DNA from: CBDDLD01 sp965230605
GTDB lineage: Bacteria > Bacteroidota > Bacteroidia > Flavobacteriales > Flavobacteriaceae
Assembly: GCA_965230605.1 (NCBI GenBank)
Contig: CBDDLD010000004.1
Location: forward strand, 2,294,001 to 2,358,000
Length of the DNA: 64,000 nt
Direction: 5' to 3'
This document shows, in pieces, positions 34,623 to 43,832 of the stretch. Position 1 is the stretch's first letter, and every line of letters begins with the position of its first letter. A program made the translations under genes and the position numbers. The notes under the pieces were generated by a model that saw only the letters and a list, made by a program, of their open reading frames with translations, was not told the DNA's origin and ran no database searches.

Positions 34623-37600
34623 CTAATCAACTATAAGCCTCTTGTTTACTATACCACGATCACTTTCAATTCTTACAATGTATACACCTGAGTTTAATCG
34701 AGATACACTGAACGTCTTTTGAGTTGTTGTTAATACTTTTTTCCCTGTTAATGAGAACACAGTTATCGCATTCAGCTGCATATTACCCATCTTTACCTCT
34801 ACAATATCAGATGCCGGGTTAGGGAACATACCTATAACTGCTATTGTATGATCATCAACGCCAAGCGTATCACAATCTTCACTAGCATCCAGAGGATCAG
34901 AACCACAAGTAGTCTCATCATCATCACTAAATCCATCATTATCATCATCAGGATCTACACAATCAGGAATACCATCGCCATCGGTATCTGGGGATGTGCT
35001 GCTTGCATCTAGTGGATCAGAACCACAACTATTCTCATCATCATCCGATTGTCCGTCATTATCATCATCGGGATCTACACAATCAGGAATACCATCACCG
35101 TCAGTATCTGTAGACGTGCTTGTTGAGTCACTAGGGTCAGAACCACAAGCGGTTTCATCGTCATCGTTTTGTCCATCACCATCATCATCTGGATCTGTAG
35201 TGTCCGGGTCACCGTCATTATCATCATCTGGATCTACACAATCAGGGATACCATCACCATCGTTATCCGGAGAAGTACTTGATGCATCTAATGGATCAGA
35301 ACCACAAGAATTCTCATCGTCATCCGTTTGTCCGTCATTATCATCGTCAGGGTCGGTACCATCAGGGTCTCCATCACCATCGTTATCTTCTGTACAATCA
35401 GGGATACCATTACCGTCGATATCCGGAGAGGTGCTACTTGCATCTAGAGGATCAGAACCACAAGTAGTCTCATCATCATCCGACTGTCCGTCATTATCAT
35501 CGTCAGGATCTACACAATCAGGAATACCATCACCATCAGTATCTGTAGACGTACTTGTTGAGTCGCTAGGGTCAGAACCACAAGCGGTTTCATCATCATC
35601 GTTTTGTCCATCACCATCATCATCTGGATCTGTAGTATCTGGGTCACCATCGTTATCATCATCTGGATCCACACAATCAGGGATGCCATCGCCATCGTTA
35701 TCTGGAGAAGTACTACTTGCATCTAAAGGATCAGAACCACAACTAGTCTCATCATCATCCGACTGTCCGTCATTATCATCATCAGGATCTACACAATCAG
35801 GAATACCATCACCATCAGTATCTGTAGACGTACTTGTTGAGTCGCTAGGGTCAGAACCACAAGCGGTTTCATCGTCATCGTTTTGTCCATCACCATCATC
35901 ATCAGGATCTGTAGTATCCGGGTCGCCATCATTATCATCATCAGGATCCACACAATCAGGGATGCCATCACCATCGTTATCCGGAGAAGTGCTTGATGCA
36001 TCTAAAGGATCAGAACCACAAGTATTTTCATCATCATCCGATTGTCCGTCATTATCATCGTCAGGATCTACACAATCAGGAATACCATCGCCATCAGTAT
36101 CTGTCGATGTACTTGTTGCGTCACTAGGGTCAGAACCACATGCTGTTTCATCATCATCGTTTTGTCCATCACCATCATCATCAGGATCTGTAGTATCCGG
36201 ATCGCCGTCGTTATCATCATCAGGGTCCACACAATCAGGGATGCCATCACCATCATTATCTGGAGAGGTGCTTGATGCATCTAATGGATCAGAACCACAA
36301 GTAGCCTCGTCGTCATCCGACTGTCCATCATTATCATCGTCAGGATCTACACAATCAGGAATACCATCGCCATCAGTATCTGTAGACGTGCTTGTTGAGT
36401 CACTAGGGTCAGAACCACAAGCGGTTTCATCGTCATCGTTTTGTCCATCACCATCATCATCAGGATCTGTGGTATCCGGGTCGCCGTCATTATCATCATC
36501 TGGATCCACACAATCAGGAATACCATCACCATCGTTATCTGGAGAGGTACTACTTGCATCTAGTGGATCAGAACCACAAGTAGTCTCATCATCATCCGAT
36601 TGCCCGTCATTATCATCGTCAGGGTCGGTACCATCAGGGTCTCCGTCACCATCGTTATCTTCTGTACAATCAGGGATACCATTACCGTCGATATCCGGAG
36701 AGGTGCTACTTGCATCTAATGGATCAGATCCACAAGTAGTCTCATCATCATCCGATTGTCCGTCATTATCATCATCAGGGTCTATACAATCAGGAATACC
36801 ATCACCATCAGTATCTGTAGACGTGCTTGTTGCGTCGCTAGGGTCAGAACCACATGCTGTTTCATCATCATCGTTTTGTCCATCACCGTCATCATCAGGA
36901 TCTGTAGTATCCGGGTCACCATCGTTATCATCATCTGGATCTACACAATCAGGAATACCATCACCATCGTTATCTGGGGATGTGCTTGATGCATCTAATG
37001 GATCAGAACCACAAGAATTCTCATCATCATCCGACTGTCCGTCATTATCATCATCAGGATCTACACAATCAGGAATACCATCACCATCAGTATCTGTAGA
37101 CGTGCTTGTTGCGTCGCTAGGGTCAGAACCACATGCTGTTTCATCGTCATCGTTTTGTCCATCACCATCATCATCTGGGTCTGTAGTATCCGGGTCGCCG
37201 TCATTATCATCATCTGGATCCGCACAATCAGGGATACCATCACCATCGTTATCCGGAGAAGTACTTGATGCATCTAATGGATCAGAACCACAAGTAGTCT
37301 CATCGTCATCCGACTGTCCATCATTATCATCGTCAGGATCTACACAATCAGGAATACCATCACCATCAGTATCTGTAGACGTGCTTGTTGAGTCACTAGG
37401 GTCAGAACCACATGCAGTCTCATCATCATCGTTTTGCCCATCACCGTCATCATCAGGATCTGTAGTATCCGGGTCACCATCGTTATCATCATCAGGGTCC
37501 ACACAATCAGGAATACCATCACCATCGTTATCTGGAGAAGTACTACTTGCATCTAATGGATCAGAGCCACAAGAATTCTCATCGTCATCCGATTGTCCAT

Positions 37601-38909
37601 CGTTATCATCATCGGGATCTATACAATCTAGAATATTATCCCCATCTGTATCTGCTGATGTACTTGTAGCATCTAATGGATCACTCCCACATGCTATTTC
37701 ATCATCATCGGATTGTCCATCATTATCGTCATCAGGGTCCTCGCAATCCCTTAAGCCGTCACCATCAAAATCTTGACTTGGCGGTGAGTTTGTTATCTCT
37801 GTTCTTATAAGAAGGTCACGAGTAAGAGCAGTACCATTAAGCCAGTATGAATCGCCTTGAGGGTATGGGTTGCTTGTCCCTGACATTTCTATTTGTCCTC
37901 CTGTGCTAGTAACTGAAGGGTCGTCTGGCCCCAACATAAAAAGACCTATAGAATATGTACTTCCAATAGCTACGGGAGCATCTCCAGTTAGTTCAATTGA
38001 TATTCTATTATTATTTCCAGGAATTGAATTAAGTGTTTGAGGCAAACTCTGTGTATACATCGGTGTTGCTCCAACGGAATATGCACCATCATACACTCGC
38101 AATTCTAAGGGATGTGGTGAAATTAAAGCTCCTGATGGGGATGAAGTTATATTAAACGTAAAAACTTTAATAAAGCCATTGGCACAAGCTACAACACCTT
38201 GACCTGTAAATCGCCCTCTTTGAAGAGTTAGACTTCCCTGACTATTGTTATTCAAAAGGTCAATAGGCGTACAAACATTAGTACATAGTCCATTACTAAC
38301 AGCATCCACACAGTCAGGGATTCCATCAAAATCAGTATCTGTAGACGTACTTGCAGCATTCAATGGATCTGAACCACAAGTAATTTCGTGAGTATCAATT
38401 TGTCCATCATTGTCGTCATCAGGATCTGCACAGTCAAAGATGCCATCACCATCGCTATCTACATCAGATTCGGTCGTAAATACAGGACCTACAGTAAATG
38501 CAGATGCATTACCCACACCTACCTCAGCCCGCGCGTAAATCTGATACGTCGTATTAGGTTGTAGTAGATTTTGTGTAACACCTGAAAGCATTTGTCCAAG
38601 AGCAGATACATCCTGAGTATTATTGGTTACCCAATCTGAAACCTGATTAGGATCACCTCCCTGTTCAACACAAACAATTCTTACTAGGACTGGCAAATCT
38701 CCTGTACTAGCCATTGTCACAGAGTACGACACATCACAGTCTTGCGTTGGATCGTTGAGTGTCAATGAAACGGGCGCATCAGCCGCAAAAAATTCTGCTT
38801 TAGAGGCTTTGTTTTTAGTATCAGTACTCCTATTATGGTCATTAAATGTATTCGCATAGCAGAAAACACCAATAAAATAACAAAGCAAAAATGTAATTTT
38901 TGATTTCAT
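34623..38909 (-). CDS. T9SS type A sorting domain protein with thrombospondin type 3 repeat array
   Basis: 1428 residues. Signal peptide ~20 residues (FLLCYFIGVFCYA). Residues ~45-150 resemble a fibronectin/Ig domain, and one TSP3 cluster follows at ~150-200. Residues ~205-370 form a proprotein-like beta-sandwich (ELRVYDGAYSVG, YSIGLFMLGPDDP). Then about 1000 residues are TSP3 repeats of the DGDGIPDCVDPDDDNDG type with CGSDP-L/S-DASSTS spacers, each probably binding several Ca2+. The last ~75 residues (FPNPASDIVEV, ITVFSLTGKKVL, LNSGVYIVRIES) are a type A sorting domain, so the protein is secreted by T9SS and likely attached via A-LPS. Cys residues recur once per half-unit. Confidence 0.9.
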   Translation of the reverse strand: MKSKITFLLCYFIGVFCYANTFNDHNRSTDTKNKASKAEFFAADAPVSLTLNDPTQDCDVSYSVTMASTGDLPVLVRIVCVEQGGDPNQVSDWVTNNTQDVSALGQMLSGVTQNLLQPNTTYQIYARAEVGVGNASAFTVGPVFTTESDVDSDGDGIFDCADPDDDNDGQIDTHEITCGSDPLNAASTSTDTDFDGIPDCVDAVSNGLCTNVCTPIDLLNNNSQGSLTLQRGRFTGQGVVACANGFIKVFTFNITSSPSGALISPHPLELRVYDGAYSVGATPMYTQSLPQTLNSIPGNNNRISIELTGDAPVAIGSTYSIGLFMLGPDDPSVTSTGGQIEMSGTSNPYPQGDSYWLNGTALTRDLLIRTEITNSPPSQDFDGDGLRDCEDPDDDNDGQSDDDEIACGSDPLDATSTSADTDGDNILDCIDPDDDNDGQSDDDENSCGSDPLDASSTSPDNDGDGIPDCVDPDDDNDGDPDTTDPDDDGDGQNDDDETACGSDPSDSTSTSTDTDGDGIPDCVDPDDDNDGQSDDDETTCGSDPLDASSTSPDNDGDGIPDCADPDDDNDGDPDTTDPDDDGDGQNDDDETACGSDPSDATSTSTDTDGDGIPDCVDPDDDNDGQSDDDENSCGSDPLDASSTSPDNDGDGIPDCVDPDDDNDGDPDTTDPDDDGDGQNDDDETACGSDPSDATSTSTDTDGDGIPDCIDPDDDNDGQSDDDETTCGSDPLDASSTSPDIDGNGIPDCTEDNDGDGDPDGTDPDDDNDGQSDDDETTCGSDPLDASSTSPDNDGDGIPDCVDPDDDNDGDPDTTDPDDDGDGQNDDDETACGSDPSDSTSTSTDTDGDGIPDCVDPDDDNDGQSDDDEATCGSDPLDASSTSPDNDGDGIPDCVDPDDDNDGDPDTTDPDDDGDGQNDDDETACGSDPSDATSTSTDTDGDGIPDCVDPDDDNDGQSDDDENTCGSDPLDASSTSPDNDGDGIPDCVDPDDDNDGDPDTTDPDDDGDGQNDDDETACGSDPSDSTSTSTDTDGDGIPDCVDPDDDNDGQSDDDETSCGSDPLDASSTSPDNDGDGIPDCVDPDDDNDGDPDTTDPDDDGDGQNDDDETACGSDPSDSTSTSTDTDGDGIPDCVDPDDDNDGQSDDDETTCGSDPLDASSTSPDIDGNGIPDCTEDNDGDGDPDGTDPDDDNDGQTDDDENSCGSDPLDASSTSPDNDGDGIPDCVDPDDDNDGDPDTTDPDDDGDGQNDDDETACGSDPSDSTSTSTDTDGDGIPDCVDPDDDNDGQSDDDENSCGSDPLDASSTSPDTDGDGIPDCVDPDDDNDGFSDDDETTCGSDPLDASEDCDTLGVDDHTIAVIGMFPNPASDIVEVKMGNMQLNAITVFSLTGKKVLTTTQKTFSVSRLNSGVYIVRIESDRGIVNKRLIVD
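34880..37780 (-). repeat. 279-bp tandem repeat array encoding TSP3 repeats
   Basis: The dominant unit is 93 codons (279 bp) and consists of one short (DNDGQSDDDE) and one long (DNDGDPDTTDPDDDGDGQNDDDE) half. I count eight long halves. Two variant units carrying GNGIPDCTEDNDGDGDPDG occur 1272 bp apart (compare 35391 and 36663), pointing to a higher-order duplication. Copies are nearly identical in protein but differ at scattered synonymous sites. Boundaries are approximate. Confidence 0.88.
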
Positions 38910-39062
38910 TATGTAATTGTTTTTATTATTAAATAGCGAAAAAAGCGCCCATAACTCGTTTATAAAAAACTGATGTAATAAACGGGAGCTATTATGAATA
39001 AGCGGGAAATTTTATGACACAATTAGTCCATATTTAAGAATACATCTCTAAGGAGTTTATCG

Positions 39063-39070
39063 TAAATTTG
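39063..39070 (+). promoter_or_regulatory. -7 box (TAAATTTG) for uvrB
   Basis: TAAATTTG ends 4 bases before the uvrB ATG, implying a near-leaderless mRNA. No clear -33 TTG upstream. Confidence 0.5.
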
Positions 39071-39074
39071 TGCT

Positions 39075-41081
39075 ATGCGATTCAAAATAAAATCTGAATT
39101 TTCTCCTACTGGTGATCAGCCCGAAGCCATACAGCAATTGGCTAATGGTATTCGATCCAATGAAAAGTATCAAACCTTATTAGGCGTTACCGGTTCCGGT
39201 AAAACTTTTACTATGGCCAATGTGATAGAAGAAGTACAGCGTCCTACCTTGGTTTTGGCACATAATAAGACCTTGGCTGCCCAGCTGTACTCAGAATTCA
39301 AGCAATTTTTTCCGGATAATGCGGTGGAGTATTTTGTATCTTATTATGATTACTATCAACCTGAGGCCTATATTCCGGTATCAGGGGTTTATATTGAAAA
39401 AGATCTTTCTATTAATGAAGAGATTGAAAAAATGCGTCTCAGTACGACGTCTTCTCTACTCTCCGGGCGTCGCGATGTTTTAGTAGTCGCTTCGGTATCC
39501 TGTTTATATGGTATTGGAAACCCAGTAGAGTTTCAAAAGAATGTGATCTCTATAGAGCGAGATCAAGTCATTTCAAGAACAAAATTATTACATCAATTAG
39601 TGCAGAGTTTGTATTCGAGGACTGAAGCGGAATTCAACAATGGAAACTTCAGAATTAAAGGTGATACGGTTGATGTGTTTCCAGGTTATGCAGATCATGC
39701 CTTTCGTATTCATTTCTTTGGTGATGAAATTGAAGACATTGAAGCCTTCGACGTACATACCAATAAAGTCATAGAACGTTATGACCGCTTAAATATTTAT
39801 CCGGCTAACATGTTTGTAACCTCACCTGAAGTATTACAAAATGCTATTAAGGATATTCAGGATGATTTAGTAAAGCAGTATGATTATTTTAAGGAAATCG
39901 GTAAGCATTTGGAAGCGAAACGCCTCAAGGAACGTACCGAATTTGATCTTGAAATGATACGCGAATTAGGGTATTGCTCCGGTATAGAAAATTATTCGCG
40001 CTATTTGGATGGTAGAGCAGCCGGTACCCGTCCGTTCTGTTTGCTAGATTATTTTCCTGAGGATTACCTAATGGTTGTAGATGAAAGTCATGTAACCATT
40101 TCACAGGTGCATGCCATGTATGGCGGGGATCGAAGTCGAAAAGAGAATTTAGTAGAATATGGATTCCGTTTGCCTGCTGCTATGGATAATCGTCCTTTAA
40201 AGTTTGAAGAGTTTGAAGCGCTTCAAAATCAGGTGGTCTATGTCAGTGCGACCCCGGCTGATTATGAGCTTCAAAAAACAGAAGGTATCTATGTGGAGCA
40301 AGTGATTCGCCCAACAGGCTTATTAGATCCTATAATTGAAGTACGCCCAAGTTTAAACCAGATCGATGATCTTATTGAAGAAATTCAGCTTCGTGTAGAG
40401 CAAGACGAACGTACACTAGTCACTACATTAACCAAGCGTATGGCTGAGGAATTGGTAAAATACTTAACCCGTATTAGTATTCGTTGTCGTTATATTCATA
40501 GTGATGTAGATACTCTGGAGCGTGTTGAGATTATGCAGGATCTGAGAAAAGGGCTGTTTGATGTTTTGGTTGGGGTGAATTTACTTCGTGAAGGATTAGA
40601 CCTTCCTGAAGTCTCATTAGTAGCCATACTAGATGCCGATAAAGAAGGCTTCCTACGTTCTAACCGATCATTGACCCAGACTGTGGGTAGAGCTGCAAGA
40701 AATCTGAATGGTAAGGCCATTATGTATGCTGATACCATTACCAAGAGCATGCAGAAGACCATAGATGAAACCAATTACAGACGCGAAAAACAAATCGCCT
40801 ACAATACAGCCAACAATGTAACACCTAAGGCACTGAATAAAAGTTTAGATAATGCATTAGCAAAAAATTCAGTAAGTACATACCATTATGAACTAGAAGC
40901 TAAAAAAGCGGCAGAACCGGAAAGTGAATATTTAACGAAGGCGCAATTAGAAAAGAAAATACGTGAGAAACGTAAGCAAATGGAGCTGGCAGCAAAAGCT
41001 TTAGACTTTATGGAAGCTGCTAAGTTTAGAGACGAGATTACTGCCTATCAAACAAAGCTGGAAAAGCTGAAAATAAGTTAA
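39075..41081 (+). CDS. uvrB: excinuclease ABC subunit UvrB
   Basis: 668 residues, full length. DNA-damage-verification helicase of nucleotide excision repair; it receives damaged DNA from UvrA and recruits UvrC. Walker A GVTGSGKTFTMA (~38-49), the beta-hairpin VSYYDYYQPEAYIP that clamps DNA, DESHVT (motif II), VYVSATPADYEL, LREGLDLPEVSLVAILDADK and QTVGRAARN (motif VI region). The C-terminal UVR coiled coil (EKKIREKRKQMELAAKALDF) that binds UvrC is present. Start at ATG 39075, directly after the -7 box. Confidence 0.98.
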   Translation: MRFKIKSEFSPTGDQPEAIQQLANGIRSNEKYQTLLGVTGSGKTFTMANVIEEVQRPTLVLAHNKTLAAQLYSEFKQFFPDNAVEYFVSYYDYYQPEAYIPVSGVYIEKDLSINEEIEKMRLSTTSSLLSGRRDVLVVASVSCLYGIGNPVEFQKNVISIERDQVISRTKLLHQLVQSLYSRTEAEFNNGNFRIKGDTVDVFPGYADHAFRIHFFGDEIEDIEAFDVHTNKVIERYDRLNIYPANMFVTSPEVLQNAIKDIQDDLVKQYDYFKEIGKHLEAKRLKERTEFDLEMIRELGYCSGIENYSRYLDGRAAGTRPFCLLDYFPEDYLMVVDESHVTISQVHAMYGGDRSRKENLVEYGFRLPAAMDNRPLKFEEFEALQNQVVYVSATPADYELQKTEGIYVEQVIRPTGLLDPIIEVRPSLNQIDDLIEEIQLRVEQDERTLVTTLTKRMAEELVKYLTRISIRCRYIHSDVDTLERVEIMQDLRKGLFDVLVGVNLLREGLDLPEVSLVAILDADKEGFLRSNRSLTQTVGRAARNLNGKAIMYADTITKSMQKTIDETNYRREKQIAYNTANNVTPKALNKSLDNALAKNSVSTYHYELEAKKAAEPESEYLTKAQLEKKIREKRKQMELAAKALDFMEAAKFRDEITAYQTKLEKLKIS

Positions 41082-41098
41082 TCTGGGAAAAGTAATGC

Positions 41099-41500
41099 TT
41101 AGTTATACTGAACTTTAAAAATATCAATTAAGAAATCAGGCGGGACAATTTTGTTTGGGAAGCTTTCCATGAGATCCAAAACACGATTAATAGACTCGTG
41201 GCTTAACCCCATACGCAATCCAAAATTATGGATCTTAACCAATTGTTTAGGACTGGCCGTATCGTCTAGATTCATTAATAATACTAATCGGTGAAATTGT
41301 ACAATACGCTCACTGTGCGATTTTAAATGTACATAGGTAACAGGGTGCTCAAAAAGGTAGTCGAAATCTTCTTGTGAAATTTCTAACTGTTTGGCAACAC
41401 CTAAAAGAAAGTTATACTCAATGGATTTGATGTTATCATCTTCCATAGCAAATGCAATCATTTCTGAAAGCAAGCTCAATTTTTCAACACGATTAATCAT
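41099..41500 (-). CDS. small helical protein, TerB-like, next to uvrB
   Basis: 133 residues, predicted all-helical (KLSLLSEMIAFAMEDDNIKSIE, YNFLLGVAKQLEISQEDFDYLF, VQFHRLVLLMNLDD). The pattern of an acidic residue pair after a first helix and 'GVAKQLEIS' resembles TerB-like domains, but this is a weak impression. Homologs in related genomes are sometimes labelled 'excinuclease ABC subunit B', apparently only because of this neighbourhood; it has no helicase motif. It converges on uvrB with 17 bases between the stops. No signal peptide. Confidence 0.7.
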   Translation of the reverse strand: MINRVEKLSLLSEMIAFAMEDDNIKSIEYNFLLGVAKQLEISQEDFDYLFEHPVTYVHLKSHSERIVQFHRLVLLMNLDDTASPKQLVKIHNFGLRMGLSHESINRVLDLMESFPNKIVPPDFLIDIFKVQYN

Positions 41501-41840
41501 GATCGAGGGGATTAATTATCTATGATAAAGTTAAAGAGATCAAAGATTTAATAATCGTAGATATAATGTATCTCATCGAAAAATTATACGTCATTGAACG
41601 AGTTTTTTACACGTTAATCATTGGAGATACCCTATAAAACATGGACTTTTAACAGGTGACACCTTAGCATTTCATCCTAATTTTATGCACTTATTACACA
41701 CAAAACCCTGTTTTACAAGTAATTATATTTTGTTTTTTTACTGAAAAAATGGAGAAAAATTAACCGCAAAATGGCTGTGTTATAGGAATATTTGTGAAAT
41801 TCTAATAGGCAATAGTTTCCATTTCAACTTTGTGTGCATA
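41501..41840. other. intergenic, no gene seen
   Basis: About 340 bases of AT-rich sequence upstream of the TerB-like gene. I find no coding frame, RNA gene or clear -7 box. The right end holds the terminator of the next leftward gene. Confidence 0.5.
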
Positions 41841-41875
41841 AAAAAAGCTCTCAACATTGCCTATTGAGAGCTTTT
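41841..41875 (-). terminator. intrinsic terminator of the small secreted-protein gene
   Basis: 12-bp stem (41843-41854 with 41864-41875, loop of 9) with a T6 run following on the minus strand. It lies just after the end of the gene at 41898. Confidence 0.85.
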
Positions 41876-41897
41876 CAGCTTTAAATCTAACACTTAA

Positions 41898-42242
41898 CTA
41901 ACTGGCTGTAATTCTAACCGGTATTTTATATGTCGTTGCTCTGCTAACTCCAAAGTTCTTTTTGATCTTCTTATAATTAAGACGATTCTTAATGTAGTTT
42001 GCTACAGCTTCATTTTTAGAATCTACAGATAATACCACAAATTCATTATCCTTGTTAATAGTAAGAATAACCATGGCTTTTTCTTCGTGCTTAATCTCAA
42101 AACCTGGATTCTTTAATAATTCACCTACGGTTTGAGTTACTACTGCTGGTTCAGCTTTTTTTGCTTTTGGTTTGGTGTTGGCTGAAACGACACCACTAAA
42201 CGTAATTGCTACGATTAGAACTAACACTTTTAAGGTTTTCAT
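41898..42242 (-). CDS. small secreted protein, hypothetical
   Basis: 114 residues from the ATG at 42242, with a signal peptide (MKTLKVLVLIVAITFSGVVSA) that makes this start clearly better than the in-frame ATG at 42269. A Lys/Pro-rich linker follows (KPKAKKAEP), then a ~75-residue domain with VILTINKDNEFVVLSVDSKNE and a basic NRLNYKKIKKNFG helix, ending YKIPVRI. The beta-alpha-beta order and final 'P-V-R-I' strand recall the TonB C-terminal fold, so it may be a periplasmic TonB-like domain protein, but I am not sure. A single-gene unit with its own terminator. Confidence 0.7.
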   Translation of the reverse strand: MKTLKVLVLIVAITFSGVVSANTKPKAKKAEPAVVTQTVGELLKNPGFEIKHEEKAMVILTINKDNEFVVLSVDSKNEAVANYIKNRLNYKKIKKNFGVSRATTYKIPVRITAS

Positions 42243-42387
42243 AATTGTTCGTTTTTTAATGATTGACATTTATAAGACTTGGTTTAAAATTTATTGTTAC
42301 GCTTAAGACCTCAGAGTTAACGTTATTTAACGCTATTTAATAAAGGCTTAACATCTTGATTTTCAAATTCATTGCAAAACTAGACAC

Positions 42388-42417
42388 AAAAAAAGAGTAG
42401 TGTGTTACACTACTCTT
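42388..42417 (-). terminator. intrinsic terminator of sucC
   Basis: 11-bp stem (42393-42403 with 42407-42417, loop of 3), followed on the minus strand by T7. Located 45 bases past the sucC stop codon. Confidence 0.88.
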
Positions 42418-42461
42418 AATAAAGTTTGATATGATTGTTATGTATATAAACCTAAGGTTAA

Positions 42462-43652
42462 TTAGGCTAATACAGCTTGTACTTTGTCTGCGGCTTCCTG
42501 AAATTCAGTAGCACTTAAAACGTCTAATCCAGAGTTGTCAATTAGGTCTTTTGCGATGTCTGCATTGGTTCCTTGAAGACGAACAATAATAGGAACACTG
42601 ATATTACCCATATTCTTGTAAGCGTCTATAACACCTTGTGCTACTCGGTCGCAACGCACTATACCTCCGAATATATTAATAAGGATAGCTTTTACATTTG
42701 GGTCTTTAAGTATGATCTTAAATGCTGCCTCTACTCTGGCTGCATCTGCCGTACCTCCAACATCCAAGAAGTTAGCTGGCTCCCCTCCTGCCTGCTTGAT
42801 AAGATCCATAGTAGCCATTGCTAATCCTGCACCATTAACCATACATCCAACATTACCATCTAAGTCTACATAATTAAGACCTACTTCTTTAGCTTCAACC
42901 TCAATTGGGTTTTCTTCACGAACATCTCTCAGATCTACATAATCTTTATGTCTGAATAATGCATTGTCATCTATAGTCACCTTAGCATCTACAGCCATGA
43001 TTTTATCATCACTTGTTTTTAACACAGGATTGATCTCAAATAAAGAAGCATCCGATTGTACATAAGCTGTGTATAATGCACTAACAAATTTTGTCATTTC
43101 TTTGAACGCCGTACCAGATAATCCTAAGTTGAAAGCGACACGTCTTGCTTGGAATGGTAATAAGCCTGTTGATGGGTCAATCTCTTCCGTAAAGATTAAA
43201 TGCGGAGTTTCTTCAGCAACAGTTTCAATATCCATCCCACCTTCAGTAGAATACATGATCATGTTTCTACCATTACCACGATTTAATAGAACAGACATAT
43301 AAAATTCATTAGGCTCACTATCTCCCGGGTAATACACATCTTCCGCAATTAATACTTGGTGCACTTTTTTACCTTCTGCTGAAGTTTGAGGTGTAATAAG
43401 GTTCATTCCTATAATCTGGCCTGCGATCTCTTCTACTTCTTGAAGATTCTTAGCTAATTTTACACCACCACCTTTTCCACGGCCTCCTGCATGGACTTGA
43501 GCTTTAATAACATGCCATCCGGTTCCTGTTTCAGCAGTAAGTTGCTTAGCAGCAGCTACAGCATCTTGAGGGCTTTGTGCTACGATACCGCGTTGAACAC
43601 GGACACCGAAACTACTTAATATATCTTTTCCTTGATACTCGTGTAAATTCAT
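42462..43652 (-). CDS. sucC: succinate-CoA ligase (ADP-forming) subunit beta
   Basis: 396 residues from ATG 43652 (MNLHEYQGKDILSSFGV), the conserved family start; the in-frame ATG at 43679 lies on the promoter box and is not used. The ATP-grasp domain has VIKAQVHAGGRGKGGGVKL. The C-terminal CoA-ligase domain has MVNGAGLAMATMDLI, GEPANFLDVGGTA and INIFGGIVRCD. It works with SucD in the TCA cycle, making succinyl-CoA/succinate with nucleotide phosphorylation. sucD is not adjacent, so the two subunits are encoded apart, as is common in this family. Confidence 0.97.
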   Translation of the reverse strand: MNLHEYQGKDILSSFGVRVQRGIVAQSPQDAVAAAKQLTAETGTGWHVIKAQVHAGGRGKGGGVKLAKNLQEVEEIAGQIIGMNLITPQTSAEGKKVHQVLIAEDVYYPGDSEPNEFYMSVLLNRGNGRNMIMYSTEGGMDIETVAEETPHLIFTEEIDPSTGLLPFQARRVAFNLGLSGTAFKEMTKFVSALYTAYVQSDASLFEINPVLKTSDDKIMAVDAKVTIDDNALFRHKDYVDLRDVREENPIEVEAKEVGLNYVDLDGNVGCMVNGAGLAMATMDLIKQAGGEPANFLDVGGTADAARVEAAFKIILKDPNVKAILINIFGGIVRCDRVAQGVIDAYKNMGNISVPIIVRLQGTNADIAKDLIDNSGLDVLSATEFQEAADKVQAVLA

Positions 43653-43676
43653 TTGTGTTGAAATTTTTTGGTGTGA

Positions 43677-43707
43677 CAAAAGTACATAACCTTAATGGTT
43701 TGACAAA
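43677..43707 (-). promoter_or_regulatory. sucC promoter: TTTG-N19-TACTTTTG
   Basis: On the minus strand TTTG (43707-43704), 19 bases, then TACTTTTG (43684-43677). This fits the Bacteroidetes sigma-ABfr consensus exactly in both boxes and spacing. It ends 24 bases before the sucC ATG and is the best promoter in the window. Confidence 0.8.
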
Positions 43708-43801
43708 CAATTTTTTCTATGGAATGTCACTTGTTTTCCACACTAAATCTACAAATACAACTTTTAAGAGAACATTAAGTTTTTATCAAAAAAAAACCTT
43801 T

Positions 43802-43809
43802 TAATTTTG
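43802..43809 (+). promoter_or_regulatory. -7 box (TAATTTTG) for lysA
   Basis: TAATTTTG ends 23 bases before the lysA ATG. The upstream region is T-rich without a clear TTTG at 19 bases. Confidence 0.55.
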
Positions 43810-43832
43810 CTGATTCATTAAAATTTAAAGAC

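Noticed and set aside
34996..37776. A 926-codon open frame on the plus strand (Ser/Pro/Gly-rich repeats)
   Set aside because: It is the antisense of the TSP3 repeat array. The sense strand has a signal peptide, a known Ca-binding repeat and a sorting domain, whereas the antisense frame has none of these; it stays open only because the repeat unit lacks stops in that frame.
34880..37780. Regular repeats that could be taken for a CRISPR array
   Set aside because: The repeats are contiguous, in frame and encode protein; there are no unique spacers and no cas genes.
41501..41840. Possible small gene or riboswitch in the 340-bp gap
   Set aside because: No frame with coding character and no recognisable RNA fold beyond the terminator on its right.
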